NCBI GenBank assembly: GCA_003132605.1
Contig: PKYJ01000051.1
Location: 1-21,064 of the forward strand
DNA: 21,064 nucleotides
Reading direction: 5' to 3'
Origin: Peptococcaceae bacterium
GTDB taxonomy: Bacteria > Bacillota > DSM-12270 > Thermacetogeniales > Thermacetogeniaceae
The translations under genes and the position numbers were made by a program. Positions 7,103 to 14,675 of the stretch are shown in pieces (within the stretch, counting starts at the first letter, position 1; each line of letters begins with the position of its first letter). The notes under the pieces are model-generated. The model made no database searches. It saw nothing but the letters and a program-made list of their open reading frames with translations, and had not been told where the DNA came from.

Positions 7103-8473
7103 TTGCAGGGAAATTGGTATCACTTCGTCGGGGTCGGTGGCGCGGGGATGAGCGGCCTCGCCAAGATCATGCTGGAGAAGGGCAAACACGTGAGCGGTTC
7201 CGACTTGGTGGCTTCTGCCAACATCAAGCGCTTAGTCGAAAAGGGGGCCAAGATTTCTATCGGCCACGCTGCGGAGAACATCCAACCGGGTATGGACAGC
7301 GTGGTCGTCTCTTCGGCGATTCCTCCCTCCAACGAAGAGTTATGCGCCGCCCTGAGACTCGGCTTGAACGTGATCAGCCGCGGCGAACTGCTGGCCAGGT
7401 TGATGAGCGATTACAAGGGAATAGCGGTTGTCGGGGCTCATGGCAAGACCACCACCAGTTCCATGATCTCCCTCATGCTGGCTGCCAATGGCTTTGATCC
7501 CACCTTCATCATCGGTGGGGAGGTCAATGACATGGGCAGCAATGCCGGGTTGGGCGCCGGAGAATACCTGGTGGCGGAAGCGGACGAGAGCGACGGTTCC
7601 TTTTTGAAGCTGGCGCCCTATGGCTCCGTCATCACCAACATCGACAATGATCACCTGGATTACTATAAAAACCTTGGCGTCATGAAGCAAGCTTACCAAC
7701 GATATGTCAACCAGATCCGGGACGGGGGTTTTATAGTGCTGTGCACCGATAACGAACATGTGCGCAGCCTCGACCCCGGGGGCGCCGAGGCCATCACTTA
7801 TGGTTTGACCGGTGATCCGGTATATAAAGCCACGGATGTGGATAGACAGGAGTTCACCACCGGGGCATCGGTGCTACTGAACGAGCGGTCTATAGGGAGA
7901 TTGGTCCTGTCGGTGCCTGGAATGCATAACGTTCAGAATGCTCTGGCGGCGATCGCGGTGGGTATGCGCCTGGGAATGAGCTTTGAACAGTGCGCCGGCG
8001 CCCTGAAATCTTTCACGGGTGCCCAGCGGCGCTTTCAACTGGTCGCCCAGCTCGACGGCATCAAGATCATCGATGATTATGCGCACCACCCCACTGAGAT
8101 CAGGGCGCTGTTAAGGGCCAGCGAGGGCATCAGGCGCCGCCGGACGATCGCTGTATTCCAGCCTCACCGCTATACCAGAACGCAATTTCTGCGGGAGGAG
8201 TTTGGCAACGCCTTTCAGGAGGCGGACCTGGTGATCGTGACCGACATATACTCGGCCGGGGAACAGCCGATTGCAGGGGTCACTGCAGACCTGATCGTCC
8301 AGGCCCTGAAAAGGAACGGGAAGGAAGTTGTCTTCCTCAAGAGGCTCGATGACGTGGTCGATTACCTGAAGGAAACGACCAGATCCGGCGACCTGGTCCT
8401 GACTATCGGGGCCGGCAATGTGTGGACGGTTGGCCGAAACCTTGCCAGGGAGCTGGAGGCCACGGTTCAATGA
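7103..8473 (+). CDS. murC: MurC, UDP-MurNAc:L-alanine ligase
   Basis: MurC starts the stem peptide by joining L-alanine to UDP-MurNAc. Motifs are YHFVGVGGAGMSGLA in the N-terminal fold, the ATP loop GAHGKTTTSS at residues ~111-120, EADESDGSF, NIDNDHLDYY, YAHHPTEI, FQPHRYTRTQF and the closing IGAGNVWTVG. I chose TTG 7103 because GGGGGAGGAG (7085-7094) lies eight bases upstream and the protein then begins MQGNWYHFVG, as family members do, giving 456 residues. ATG 7040 is in frame and would add 21 poorly conserved residues behind a weaker site. The stop overlaps the murB start as ATGA. The 140-bp upstream gap shows no clear signal. Confidence 0.95.
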   Translation: MQGNWYHFVGVGGAGMSGLAKIMLEKGKHVSGSDLVASANIKRLVEKGAKISIGHAAENIQPGMDSVVVSSAIPPSNEELCAALRLGLNVISRGELLARLMSDYKGIAVVGAHGKTTTSSMISLMLAANGFDPTFIIGGEVNDMGSNAGLGAGEYLVAEADESDGSFLKLAPYGSVITNIDNDHLDYYKNLGVMKQAYQRYVNQIRDGGFIVLCTDNEHVRSLDPGGAEAITYGLTGDPVYKATDVDRQEFTTGASVLLNERSIGRLVLSVPGMHNVQNALAAIAVGMRLGMSFEQCAGALKSFTGAQRRFQLVAQLDGIKIIDDYAHHPTEIRALLRASEGIRRRRTIAVFQPHRYTRTQFLREEFGNAFQEADLVIVTDIYSAGEQPIAGVTADLIVQALKRNGKEVVFLKRLDDVVDYLKETTRSGDLVLTIGAGNVWTVGRNLARELEATVQ

Positions 8474-9384
8474 GCCGACAGGATCTGGCCACGGAATTGC
8501 AGGCAGGTGTTGCCGGCAGGGTGTTGGCCGGGGTCCCGATGGAACAGTTTACCACCTGGCGCATCGGCGGCCCTGCGGACCTGCTGCTGATCCCCCGGGT
8601 GGAGGATGACGTCACGGCCGCCCTGGAGTTTGCCAGACGGCACAGCCTCCCGCTGACAGTGATCGGAAACGGCTCCAACCTGCTGGTCGGCGACGCCGGG
8701 ATCAGGGGCCTGGTGCTGAAGATCGGGGGCGGCTTGCAGGAACTCTGCATCGACGGCAATGAGATTACGGCGGGGGCCGGGGTGTTTCTGCTGGCACTGG
8801 CCTGGGCGGCTGGGCGGAAGAGCCTGGGCGGCCTGGAATTTGCAGGCGGTATTCCCGCCTCGCTGGGAGGCGCCCTGATCATGAATGCGGGGGCGTTTGG
8901 GCAGTTTATCGGGTCAAGGGTCAACAGAGTCGAAACCATCGACTTTATCGGCGCCAGGAGAACATGGAAGGCTTCCGACCTGACCTTCGATTACCGTAGC
9001 TCGACACTGCAACAGGAGCGCCTGATTATCTTGAAGGCTAAGCTGGAGCTCCAGGAGGTTGAACAAAAGGAAGTCCAGGAGCGCCTCGAAGCTTTTTTGA
9101 CGTACCGCAGCAGTCAGCACCCGCTGGATCTGCCTTCAGCGGGAAGCGTCTTCCGGAACCCGCCGGGGCAACCGGCCGGGCGCCTGATCGAGATGGCAGG
9201 CCTGAAAGGGTTCCAGGTGGGAGACGCCCAGGTTTCTACCAAGCACGCCAACTTCATAGTGAACCTGGGACATGCTTCGGCAACCCAGGTAAAAGAACTG
9301 ATGGATATAGTTCGTGACCGTGTGGCAGCCCAGTTTGGCATCGACCTCATAGCCGAGGTGCGTGTGGTGGGGGAAGAAAGGTGA
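8470..9384 (+). CDS. murB: MurB, UDP-N-acetylenolpyruvoylglucosamine reductase
   Basis: MurB is a cytoplasmic FAD enzyme that uses NADPH to reduce the enolpyruvyl product of MurA to UDP-MurNAc. The FAD domain shows TTWRIGGPAD, VIGNGSNLLVGD, GLEFAGGIPASLGGALIMNAGA and FDYRSS. The catalytic serine is in SAGSVFRNP (Ser ~226), followed by LIEMAGLKGFQVGDAQVSTKHANFIVN in pieces. The 304-residue length and the HPLDLPSAGS stretch fit the Gram-positive type II enzymes. The start ATG 8470 overlaps the murC stop; GGAGG at 8455-8459 lies ten bases upstream. murA begins six bases after the stop, so the two enzymes that make UDP-MurNAc are adjacent. Confidence 0.96.
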   Translation: MSRQDLATELQAGVAGRVLAGVPMEQFTTWRIGGPADLLLIPRVEDDVTAALEFARRHSLPLTVIGNGSNLLVGDAGIRGLVLKIGGGLQELCIDGNEITAGAGVFLLALAWAAGRKSLGGLEFAGGIPASLGGALIMNAGAFGQFIGSRVNRVETIDFIGARRTWKASDLTFDYRSSTLQQERLIILKAKLELQEVEQKEVQERLEAFLTYRSSQHPLDLPSAGSVFRNPPGQPAGRLIEMAGLKGFQVGDAQVSTKHANFIVNLGHASATQVKELMDIVRDRVAAQFGIDLIAEVRVVGEER

Positions 9385-9390
9385 GTTTGA

Positions 9391-10644
9391 GTGGAGCGGT
9401 TGATCATCTCTGGCGGAGTCAGGTTAAAAGGCGTTGTCACGATTAGCGGCGCAAAAAATGCCATTCTTCCTATTCTTGCAGCATCCCTGTTGAGCGAGAG
9501 CCCTCTTGTGCTTGAAGGCGTTCCCTGCCTGGATGACGTCAAGATCATGAAGGATGTGCTGCAGGAGCTTGGCGTCAAAGTCAATTTTGTGGGCGACATG
9601 ATGGAGATCGACCCGTCAGGTATCAATTCCATAGAGGTCTCGCCCTCCCTGATGAGGATGATGCGCGCATCCAACCTGGTGATGGGGGCCCTGCTGGGGC
9701 GCTTCGGGAGAGTCAGGGTATCGCAGCCCGGCGGCTGCACCATCGGCTCCCGCCCGATGGACCTCCACCTGAAGAGTTTTATCGCTCTGGGAGCGAAAGT
9801 GGCCCAGAATCACGGTTTCATCGAGGCGAAGTGCGCCAAGCTGGAGGGCACGGACCTCCACCTGGATTTCCCCAGCGTGGGGGCCACGGAGAATATTATG
9901 ATGGCTGCAGTCATGGCCGAGGGAACCACCATCATCCGCAATACCGCCCGGGAACCGGAGATCATCGACCTGCAAAACTTTTTGAACAAGCTGGGGGCCA
10001 GGATCAAAGGCGCCGGACTGGACGTCATCCGCATTGACGGTGTGCCCAAGATCGGCCGGGAGATTGCCTACCGGGTCATCCCGGACCGGATCGAGACCGG
10101 CACCTTCATGGTGGCCGCTGCCGTGACCAGGGGGGACGTCCTGATCAGAAACACCATTCCGGAGCACGTGGAGCCGGTCACCGCCAAACTCCGGGAGGCG
10201 GGTTTCGACGTCCAGGAAAAGGATGACTGGATCCATGTTTGTGGAGTTGACCGGTGGAATTCCCTGGATGTCCGTACCATGCCCTTTCCTGGATTTCCCA
10301 CCGACATGCAGGCCCAGATGATGGTTTTTCTCAGCCTGGCCAGGGGCACCAGCATCATCACGGAGAACATCTTTGAAAACCGCTTTCAGCACGTGGGCGA
10401 ATTACGGCGCATGGGGGCACAGATCCGGGTGGAGGGGCGGAGCGCGGTGGTTGAAGGCGTGCAGCGCCTTACGGGCGCGGTGGTGGAGGCCACGGACCTG
10501 AGGGCCGGGGCGGCCCTCGTCCTGGGTGGTCTGGCTTCCGACAATACCACCGTCGTCGAGGGGCTGCAGCACATCGACAGGGGCTACGAAAAACTGGAGT
10601 CAAAGCTTCGCCTGTTGGGGGCCAAGGTGCGCCGGGAGGCCTGA
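9391..10644 (+). CDS. murA: MurA, UDP-GlcNAc 1-carboxyvinyltransferase
   Basis: MurA catalyses the first committed step of peptidoglycan synthesis, transferring enolpyruvate from PEP to UDP-GlcNAc. Visible are ISGAKNAILPILAA (Lys and Asn of the active site), the loop PGGCTIGSRPMDLH with catalytic Cys ~116 (the fosfomycin target; the Cys is retained), PGFPTDMQAQ with the catalytic Asp, and RAGAALVLGGLAS near the end. At 417 residues it is typical. The start is GTG 9391 with GAAAGGTGA (9376-9384) six bases upstream, overlapping the end of murB. Firmicutes often carry two MurA copies; whether a second exists cannot be seen here. Confidence 0.97.
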   Translation: MERLIISGGVRLKGVVTISGAKNAILPILAASLLSESPLVLEGVPCLDDVKIMKDVLQELGVKVNFVGDMMEIDPSGINSIEVSPSLMRMMRASNLVMGALLGRFGRVRVSQPGGCTIGSRPMDLHLKSFIALGAKVAQNHGFIEAKCAKLEGTDLHLDFPSVGATENIMMAAVMAEGTTIIRNTAREPEIIDLQNFLNKLGARIKGAGLDVIRIDGVPKIGREIAYRVIPDRIETGTFMVAAAVTRGDVLIRNTIPEHVEPVTAKLREAGFDVQEKDDWIHVCGVDRWNSLDVRTMPFPGFPTDMQAQMMVFLSLARGTSIITENIFENRFQHVGELRRMGAQIRVEGRSAVVEGVQRLTGAVVEATDLRAGAALVLGGLASDNTTVVEGLQHIDRGYEKLESKLRLLGAKVRREA

Positions 10645-10665
10645 TTCGATGTTCGAATAGTAGTT
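10645..10665 (+). repeat. 7-base repeats, murA-ftsQ junction
   Basis: Read in sevens: TTCGATG, TTCGAAT, AGTAGTT, starting at the first base after the murA stop. The TTCGA core recalls the repeat before sigE, and AGTAGT recalls the repeat after mraY. Confidence 0.45.
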
Positions 10666-10694
10666 ACGTTTTTTTAAACAGGGAGAGGACAAGC

Positions 10695-11465
10695 ATGGGG
10701 AAGGTCCGGACTGGCGCCAGAAGACCTAGAAAGGCTGCTTTCAGGGTTTCTTTGACCCTGTTCAAAGTGATCCTGATCGCTGCTTTTGTGGTTTATGCCC
10801 TCTACTACTTCAGCCAGTCCTCTTTTTTTGCCCTGCAGAAGATCGAGGTCAGGGGGCAAAAGCACCTCACTCCCGGCGAGGTGACCGGTCAAAGCGGCCT
10901 CAGCGACGGGGTGAACATCTTCCAGGTCAACCTGGACCAGGCCAGGGAGCGTCTTCTGACCGACCCCTGGATAGCTGGCGCGGTACTCCGGCGCCAACTC
11001 CCGAACAAGGTCGAGATTGACATCAAGGAGCGGCAGCCGGGCGCCCTGTTGATCGCCGGCCAGCACTGGCTGGTGCTGGACCAGAAGGGGGTTTGTATCG
11101 ATAACCTCACCTCCCCGCGCCTGTATAGCCTGCCGATCATCACCGGTCTGACGCCGGACACCACCGAACCGGGCAAGCAGGTCAGCGCCAGCCCGGTCCT
11201 GCCGGTGGTCCTGGCTGCCCTGGACATGAGTGTGGAAGATTTTTTTTCTGAGGTCGACGTTGCCAACCCCGAAAGTTTGATAGCCTATACCAGGGATGGT
11301 ATTCCGATTTACCTGGGTGACAGTCAGAACCTGCACTCCAAGCTGCTCACCGCTCAGTCCCTCACGGCGAACCTGAACGATCCCGGTTCGGTGGCGTATA
11401 TCGACCTGCGTTCGGCTCAGACCCCCGCCGTAAAATATAAGACAAGCGCGACGCCTGGTGGATAA
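10695..11465 (+). CDS. ftsQ: Division protein FtsQ/DivIB
   Basis: This is a bitopic membrane protein of the divisome that links the ring to septal wall synthesis through FtsL and FtsB. A short basic cytoplasmic tail (residues 1-~17) precedes one membrane helix (~18-37). An extracellular POTRA domain follows, with IEVRGQKHLTPGEV, NIFQVNL, PWIAGAVLRRQLPNKVEIDI and KERQPGALL, then the beta domain with LVLDQKGVCID and LPIITGL. The protein is 256 residues. Start ATG 10695 has GGGAGAGGA (10681-10689) upstream. Its place before ftsA and ftsZ is canonical. The extra genes often seen here in related clostridia (small basic protein, DUF881) are absent, and a ~350-bp non-coding gap follows. Confidence 0.92.
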   Translation: MGKVRTGARRPRKAAFRVSLTLFKVILIAAFVVYALYYFSQSSFFALQKIEVRGQKHLTPGEVTGQSGLSDGVNIFQVNLDQARERLLTDPWIAGAVLRRQLPNKVEIDIKERQPGALLIAGQHWLVLDQKGVCIDNLTSPRLYSLPIITGLTPDTTEPGKQVSASPVLPVVLAALDMSVEDFFSEVDVANPESLIAYTRDGIPIYLGDSQNLHSKLLTAQSLTANLNDPGSVAYIDLRSAQTPAVKYKTSATPGG

Positions 11466-11821
11466 CCGGTGTTAAAAAATTATTTATAGCTTTATGCCAT
11501 ACATTAGCGTCGGGTTAACTACTCAGCCTGTCAAGGATTTAAAAACAAAGTATCTTAGCCCGAAAGTGGCCGGGTTGGCTAGCTGATCCCGCTCGCTCCC
11601 TAATGGAGAAGGTCGCTCACCGGAATCAGCTAGCCAACTACGATGGAGTTTCATCTCCTAATGGCGCCGACAAAAGCTTTATAGTGGTACCTGAACAGGT
11701 TACGCGTCGGGAAAATTGAGCAAAAAATGTTACAAAAAAATATCAATGAGAGATTAAACAAAAAAGGGAAATATTGATCTGTGTTGAATTATCATGTAAA
11801 CAACCGGGTGGGGGTGCTAAA
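11466..11821 (+). other. Non-coding ftsQ-ftsA gap
   Basis: About 355 bp with no supportable gene. It holds TACATTAGCGTCGGGT (11500-11515), similar to the dispersed repeat in the ftsW-murG gap; a 65-nt hairpin element (11574-11638); a second small TAATGG-bearing segment (11641-11668); and an A-rich stretch (11721-11770). TTGAGC at 11716 with a 17-bp spacer to AATATC is a poor promoter candidate. An in-frame TTG at 11774 would extend ftsA by 16 residues. Confidence 0.6.
11574..11638 (+). repeat. Long hairpin element 1 (GCTAGC family)
   Basis: A perfect 14-bp inverted repeat: GTTGGCTAGCTGAT (11574-11587) and ATCAGCTAGCCAAC (11625-11638). It extends inward by CCG/CGG after one mismatch. The loop contains a small CTCC/GGAG hairpin around CTAAT. 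No T-run follows, so it is not a simple intrinsic terminator. It shares size, arm design and the CTAATG loop motif with the element at 16504-16566. Confidence 0.75.
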
Positions 11822-13051
11822 TTGGCCCGGGGAGATACCATTGTAGGATTGGACGTAGGTAGTACTAAAGTCGCAGTAATAGTAGGAAGCATTGGGCCCG
11901 ACGGCCAACCGCAGATTGTCGGGTTTGGCTCTGTTCCCTCTGCGGGAATCCGCCGTGGCAGCGTCATTGATATCGAGAGCACTGTCCGCTCTATCGAAGC
12001 GGCGATTGAGAGGGCCGAACAGATGAGCGGACGGGAAATCGATGGGGGATACGTCGGCATCACCGGCATTTCGATCGCTTCTATAAATAACCGCGGCGTG
12101 GTTGCGGTCGCCGACCCTGAGCAGGAGATCGTCCGCGAGGACGTGGAAAGAGTGCTCCAGGCGGCGCGGGTGATTGCTCTGCCCCATGACCGCCGCGTGG
12201 TGCACGTGATCCCGCGGCAGTTTATTGTCGATGGCAATGAGGACATCCTGGACCCGGTGGGAATGGTGGGGGCCAGGCTGGAAGTGGAAACCCAGATCGT
12301 GACCATCACCAACGCTGCGGTGCAAAACCTTTTAAAATGCTGTGAGCGGGCCGGTTTCCGCGTCCGGGAACTGGTGTTGAACTCCCTGGCCTCCGGGGAG
12401 GCAGTCCTGTTCCCGGCTGAGAAGGAGCTGGGGGTAGTGGTCGTAGATATTGGCGGGGGCGCCACCGATATCGCCATTTACGATCATGGTTCGCTCTGGT
12501 ATAGCGCGGTATTGCCGGTAGGAGGAGATTATATCACCAGCGATCTGGCTGTGGGATTGCGGACTCCCTTGAATCAGGCGGAGGACTTGAAGAAGAAAGC
12601 GGGATCCGTTCTACCCGAACTGATGCCGGATAATGAGATGGTCGATGTTCTCGGCGTGGGTGGCAAAGAGGTGCATCAGGCGTCCAAAAAAATGATCGCC
12701 AACATAATTCAACCCCGGGTGCAGGAAATCCTTGGTATGGTAAAGAATCAATTGGAGAAGACGCGGTATCAGGGCCTGCTCCCGGGAGGGATTGTAATCA
12801 CCGGTGGGGCAGCCCTGACTGTAGGCTTGGTGGAACTGGCGGCCGAGGTGATGGAGCGCCCGGTGCGGTTGGGATTTCCGGAGGCGGGCGGCGGCCTGGC
12901 CGATGTGATCCACAGCCCGGTATTTGCCACCGGCATCGGGCTGCTGTCGTACGCCGCCAGGCGCCATACCGTCGAGATGGAAAAGCCCGAAGGGTTGTCC
13001 TGGAAAGATACCTTCAGCAAAGTTAAAAAATGGTTTAAAGATCTCTTTTGA
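11822..13051 (+). CDS. ftsA: FtsA, actin-like division protein
   Basis: FtsA is an actin-fold ATPase that anchors FtsZ filaments to the membrane and recruits the divisome. Visible are the phosphate-1 motif VGLDVGSTKVAVIVG at the start, the 1C domain region, the phosphate-2 motif VVDIGGGATDIAIY, and IVITGGAALTVGLVELA near the adenosine site. The C-terminal end, SWKDTFSKVKKWFKDLF, is a typical amphipathic membrane-binding helix. I chose TTG 11822 (MARGDTIVGLD) because homologues begin there and GGGGGTG lies 5 bases upstream; TTG 11774 is in frame and would give 425 instead of 409 residues. ftsZ follows after 18 bp, so the pair is surely co-transcribed. Confidence 0.94.
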   Translation: MARGDTIVGLDVGSTKVAVIVGSIGPDGQPQIVGFGSVPSAGIRRGSVIDIESTVRSIEAAIERAEQMSGREIDGGYVGITGISIASINNRGVVAVADPEQEIVREDVERVLQAARVIALPHDRRVVHVIPRQFIVDGNEDILDPVGMVGARLEVETQIVTITNAAVQNLLKCCERAGFRVRELVLNSLASGEAVLFPAEKELGVVVVDIGGGATDIAIYDHGSLWYSAVLPVGGDYITSDLAVGLRTPLNQAEDLKKKAGSVLPELMPDNEMVDVLGVGGKEVHQASKKMIANIIQPRVQEILGMVKNQLEKTRYQGLLPGGIVITGGAALTVGLVELAAEVMERPVRLGFPEAGGGLADVIHSPVFATGIGLLSYAARRHTVEMEKPEGLSWKDTFSKVKKWFKDLF

Positions 13052-13069
13052 AATGGGGATGAGCGGAGA

Positions 13070-14110
13070 GTGTTGGAATTGGAGCTAGAAGTGAATCAGT
13101 TTGCCAATATCAAGGTGATCGGGGTGGGCGGCGGTGGCGGCAACGCTATCAACCGGATGATTCAGGCTGGATTGAAGGGGGTCTTTTTCTACTCGGTGAA
13201 TACCGATGTCCAGGCCCTGAACTTCTCCATGACGGAGCACAAGATCCAGATCGGCGCCAAGCTGACCAAGGGACTGGGTGCCGGAGCCGACCCTGAGATC
13301 GGCTTAAAGGCTGCCCAGGAGAGCCGCGACGAATTGACCCAGGCGCTGCACGGGGCGGACATGGTCTTCGTGACCGCAGGTATGGGCGGCGGCACCGGTA
13401 CCGGCGGGGCCCCGGTGGTGGCCGAGGTCGCCAAGGAGTTGGGCGCCCTGACGGTGGGAGTGGTGACGCGGCCATTTACCTTCGAGGGCAGAAAAAGAGC
13501 GCTGCAGTCCGAAAAGGGAATTCAAGACTTAAAAAGCAAGGTCGATACCCTGATTGTCATCCCCAACGACCGCCTCCTTCAAGTGGTCGACAGGAACACC
13601 TCGATCAACGAGGCCTTCCGGATTGCGGATGATGTTCTCAGGCAGGGTGTGCAGGGCATTTCGGACCTGATCTCGGTGCCGGGCCTGATCAACCTTGACT
13701 TTGCCGATGTCAAGACTATCATGATGGAGACCGGATCGGCCCTGATGGGGATCGGCAGCGCTCAGGGGGAGAACCGGGCCTCGGAGGCGGCGCGCATTGC
13801 CATCTCCAGCCCCCTGCTGGAGACCTCCATCGAGGGGGCGAAGGGGGTATTGCTGAACATCACCGGCGGGCCGAGCCTCGGCCTGTTCGAGGTGAACGAG
13901 GCCGCCGACATCATCCAGCAGGCGGCAGACCCGGAGGCCAACATCATCTTCGGGGCGGTCATCGACGATAGTCTGGATGACGAGGTCCGGGTGACGGTGA
14001 TCGCCACCGGCTTTGACGCCAAACCGATGACCAGGGAGAAAACCGTCATCGACTTAAAGTCCTTCGCTTCGGAGGACCTGGACATCCCGGCCTTTCTGCG
14101 CAAGCGCTAA
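13070..14110 (+). CDS. ftsZ: FtsZ, tubulin-like division GTPase
   Basis: FtsZ polymerises at midcell, and at the polar septum during sporulation, using GTP. The nucleotide motif GVGGGGGNAINRM, the tubulin signature GGGTGTGGAPV near residues 106-116, the T7 loop NLDFADVKTIM and the C-terminal peptide DIPAFLRKR that binds FtsA and other partners are all present. It is 346 residues, shorter than the Bacillus protein, because the variable linker before the C-terminal peptide is only about 19 residues. The start GTG 13070 gives MLELELEVNQFANIK, matching family N-termini; the ribosome site is weak (GGGGATGA about ten bases back), and GTG 13091 is an alternative. A strong terminator lies 190 bp downstream. 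Confidence 0.97.
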   Translation: MLELELEVNQFANIKVIGVGGGGGNAINRMIQAGLKGVFFYSVNTDVQALNFSMTEHKIQIGAKLTKGLGAGADPEIGLKAAQESRDELTQALHGADMVFVTAGMGGGTGTGGAPVVAEVAKELGALTVGVVTRPFTFEGRKRALQSEKGIQDLKSKVDTLIVIPNDRLLQVVDRNTSINEAFRIADDVLRQGVQGISDLISVPGLINLDFADVKTIMMETGSALMGIGSAQGENRASEAARIAISSPLLETSIEGAKGVLLNITGGPSLGLFEVNEAADIIQQAADPEANIIFGAVIDDSLDDEVRVTVIATGFDAKPMTREKTVIDLKSFASEDLDIPAFLRKR

Positions 14111-14298
14111 ATTGGGATGCGGTGAGACTGCCTTCAAGACAGGTTTAGAAGTGAAATTTTCGAAAGCCTGGCATTAATGCAAAGTTTTCGATGGATTTGT
14201 TCTGCCCAACGATATGTAATTCCTAAAAAAGTTCCAAATTTACTTTAATGCTGGTTCGACCGCTCGATAGAGTCCTCTTAAAGAGATAATTTGTGCAT
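14111..14298 (+). other. Non-coding stretch after ftsZ
   Basis: About 190 bp of AT-rich sequence between ftsZ and its terminator. It contains the perfect palindrome GCATTAATGC (around 14170) and two TTTTCGA motifs, but no supportable gene or clear promoter. Confidence 0.5.
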
Positions 14299-14343
14299 AG
14301 CTGCTATTTTTGGCCTGATCAGTCAAAATGGCAGCTTTTTTTA
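14299..14343 (+). terminator. Intrinsic terminator after ftsZ
   Basis: AGCTGC (14299-14304) pairs with GCAGCT (14331-14336). The stem continues through ATTTTTG/CAAAAT with one G-T pair and a bulge, around the loop CCTGATCAGT. Seven T residues follow directly. This closes the dcw transcription unit before the sporulation genes. Confidence 0.85.
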
Positions 14344-14394
14344 TTTGTCGGTCAGCAGGATATGACAAAATTTACCTGTTAATTTGTTTATAAT
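14344..14394 (+). promoter_or_regulatory. Putative Spo0A-activated spoIIGA promoter
   Basis: TATAAT at 14389-14394 is a perfect -10. The only good -35 is ATGACA at 14362-14367 (5 of 6 to TTGACA), leaving a 21-bp spacer. The Bacillus spoIIG promoter is known for a similarly abnormal 22-bp spacer and needs Spo0A. Matches to the 0A box TTTGTCRAA are TTTGTCATA on the minus strand (14361-14369, 8 of 9, overlapping the -35) and TTTGTCGGT (14344-14352, 7 of 9). The assignment is inference from position and pattern. Confidence 0.55.
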
Positions 14395-14675
14395 TGACAG
14401 GGGCAGGGGACGATTGCATCCTACGCCCGACACTTGAGATAAGAGCTCAAATGCTGCCTTCAGTCAGTGACTGGGAATGGAGTCAGGGCTCAGCGCATAT
14501 AAATGGTAAACGAGAGAGTGTTAGGAACTACCGGGAACTTTATAGAAAACTTGGCTTGCCGGGTACCCGCCGAAGGTGGGTGGGCCGAAAGCGCAGGCGG
14601 AAGGACAAGTATTGCGGGACTTTAGGGAACGGGGACACACCTCTTCGAGGAATGTCCCCAACTGAGGTGAATATT
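14395..14675 (+). other. Long spoIIGA leader, likely untranslated
   Basis: About 280 bp between the predicted promoter and the spoIIGA start. The spoIIGA frame is open through it, but the encoded peptide is Arg-rich, unlike SpoIIGA, and lacks a plausible start. Structure is visible: TTGAG/CTCAA, the palindrome CAGTCAGTGACTG (14461-14473), GGGTACCC, and the GGGGACA hairpin at 14631-14659. I do not recognise a known riboswitch. Confidence 0.5.
14631..14659 (+). repeat. REP-like hairpin GGGGACA/TGTCCCC
   Basis: GGGGACA (14631-14637) and TGTCCCC (14653-14659) flank an inner CCTC-TTC-GAGG hairpin, giving a two-tier imperfect stem. Elements of the form GGGGACA...TGTCCCC are common intergenic repeats in many genomes and are often linked to REP-associated tyrosine transposases; that link is from memory. 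It ends four bases before the spoIIGA ribosome site GAGGTGA. Confidence 0.55.

Noticed and set aside
11574..11638. Hairpin element 1 considered as the ftsQ terminator
   Set aside because: No T-run follows the stem and the loop is long and structured; repeated design at 16504 argues for an element family.
14165..14180. Palindrome GCATTAATGC after ftsZ
   Set aside because: A single AT-rich 10-bp palindrome is too likely by chance to call an operator.
14394..14675. N-terminal extension of spoIIGA by 94 codons
   Set aside because: It would start inside the predicted -10, is Arg-rich and unlike SpoIIGA, and a good ribosome site precedes ATG 14676.
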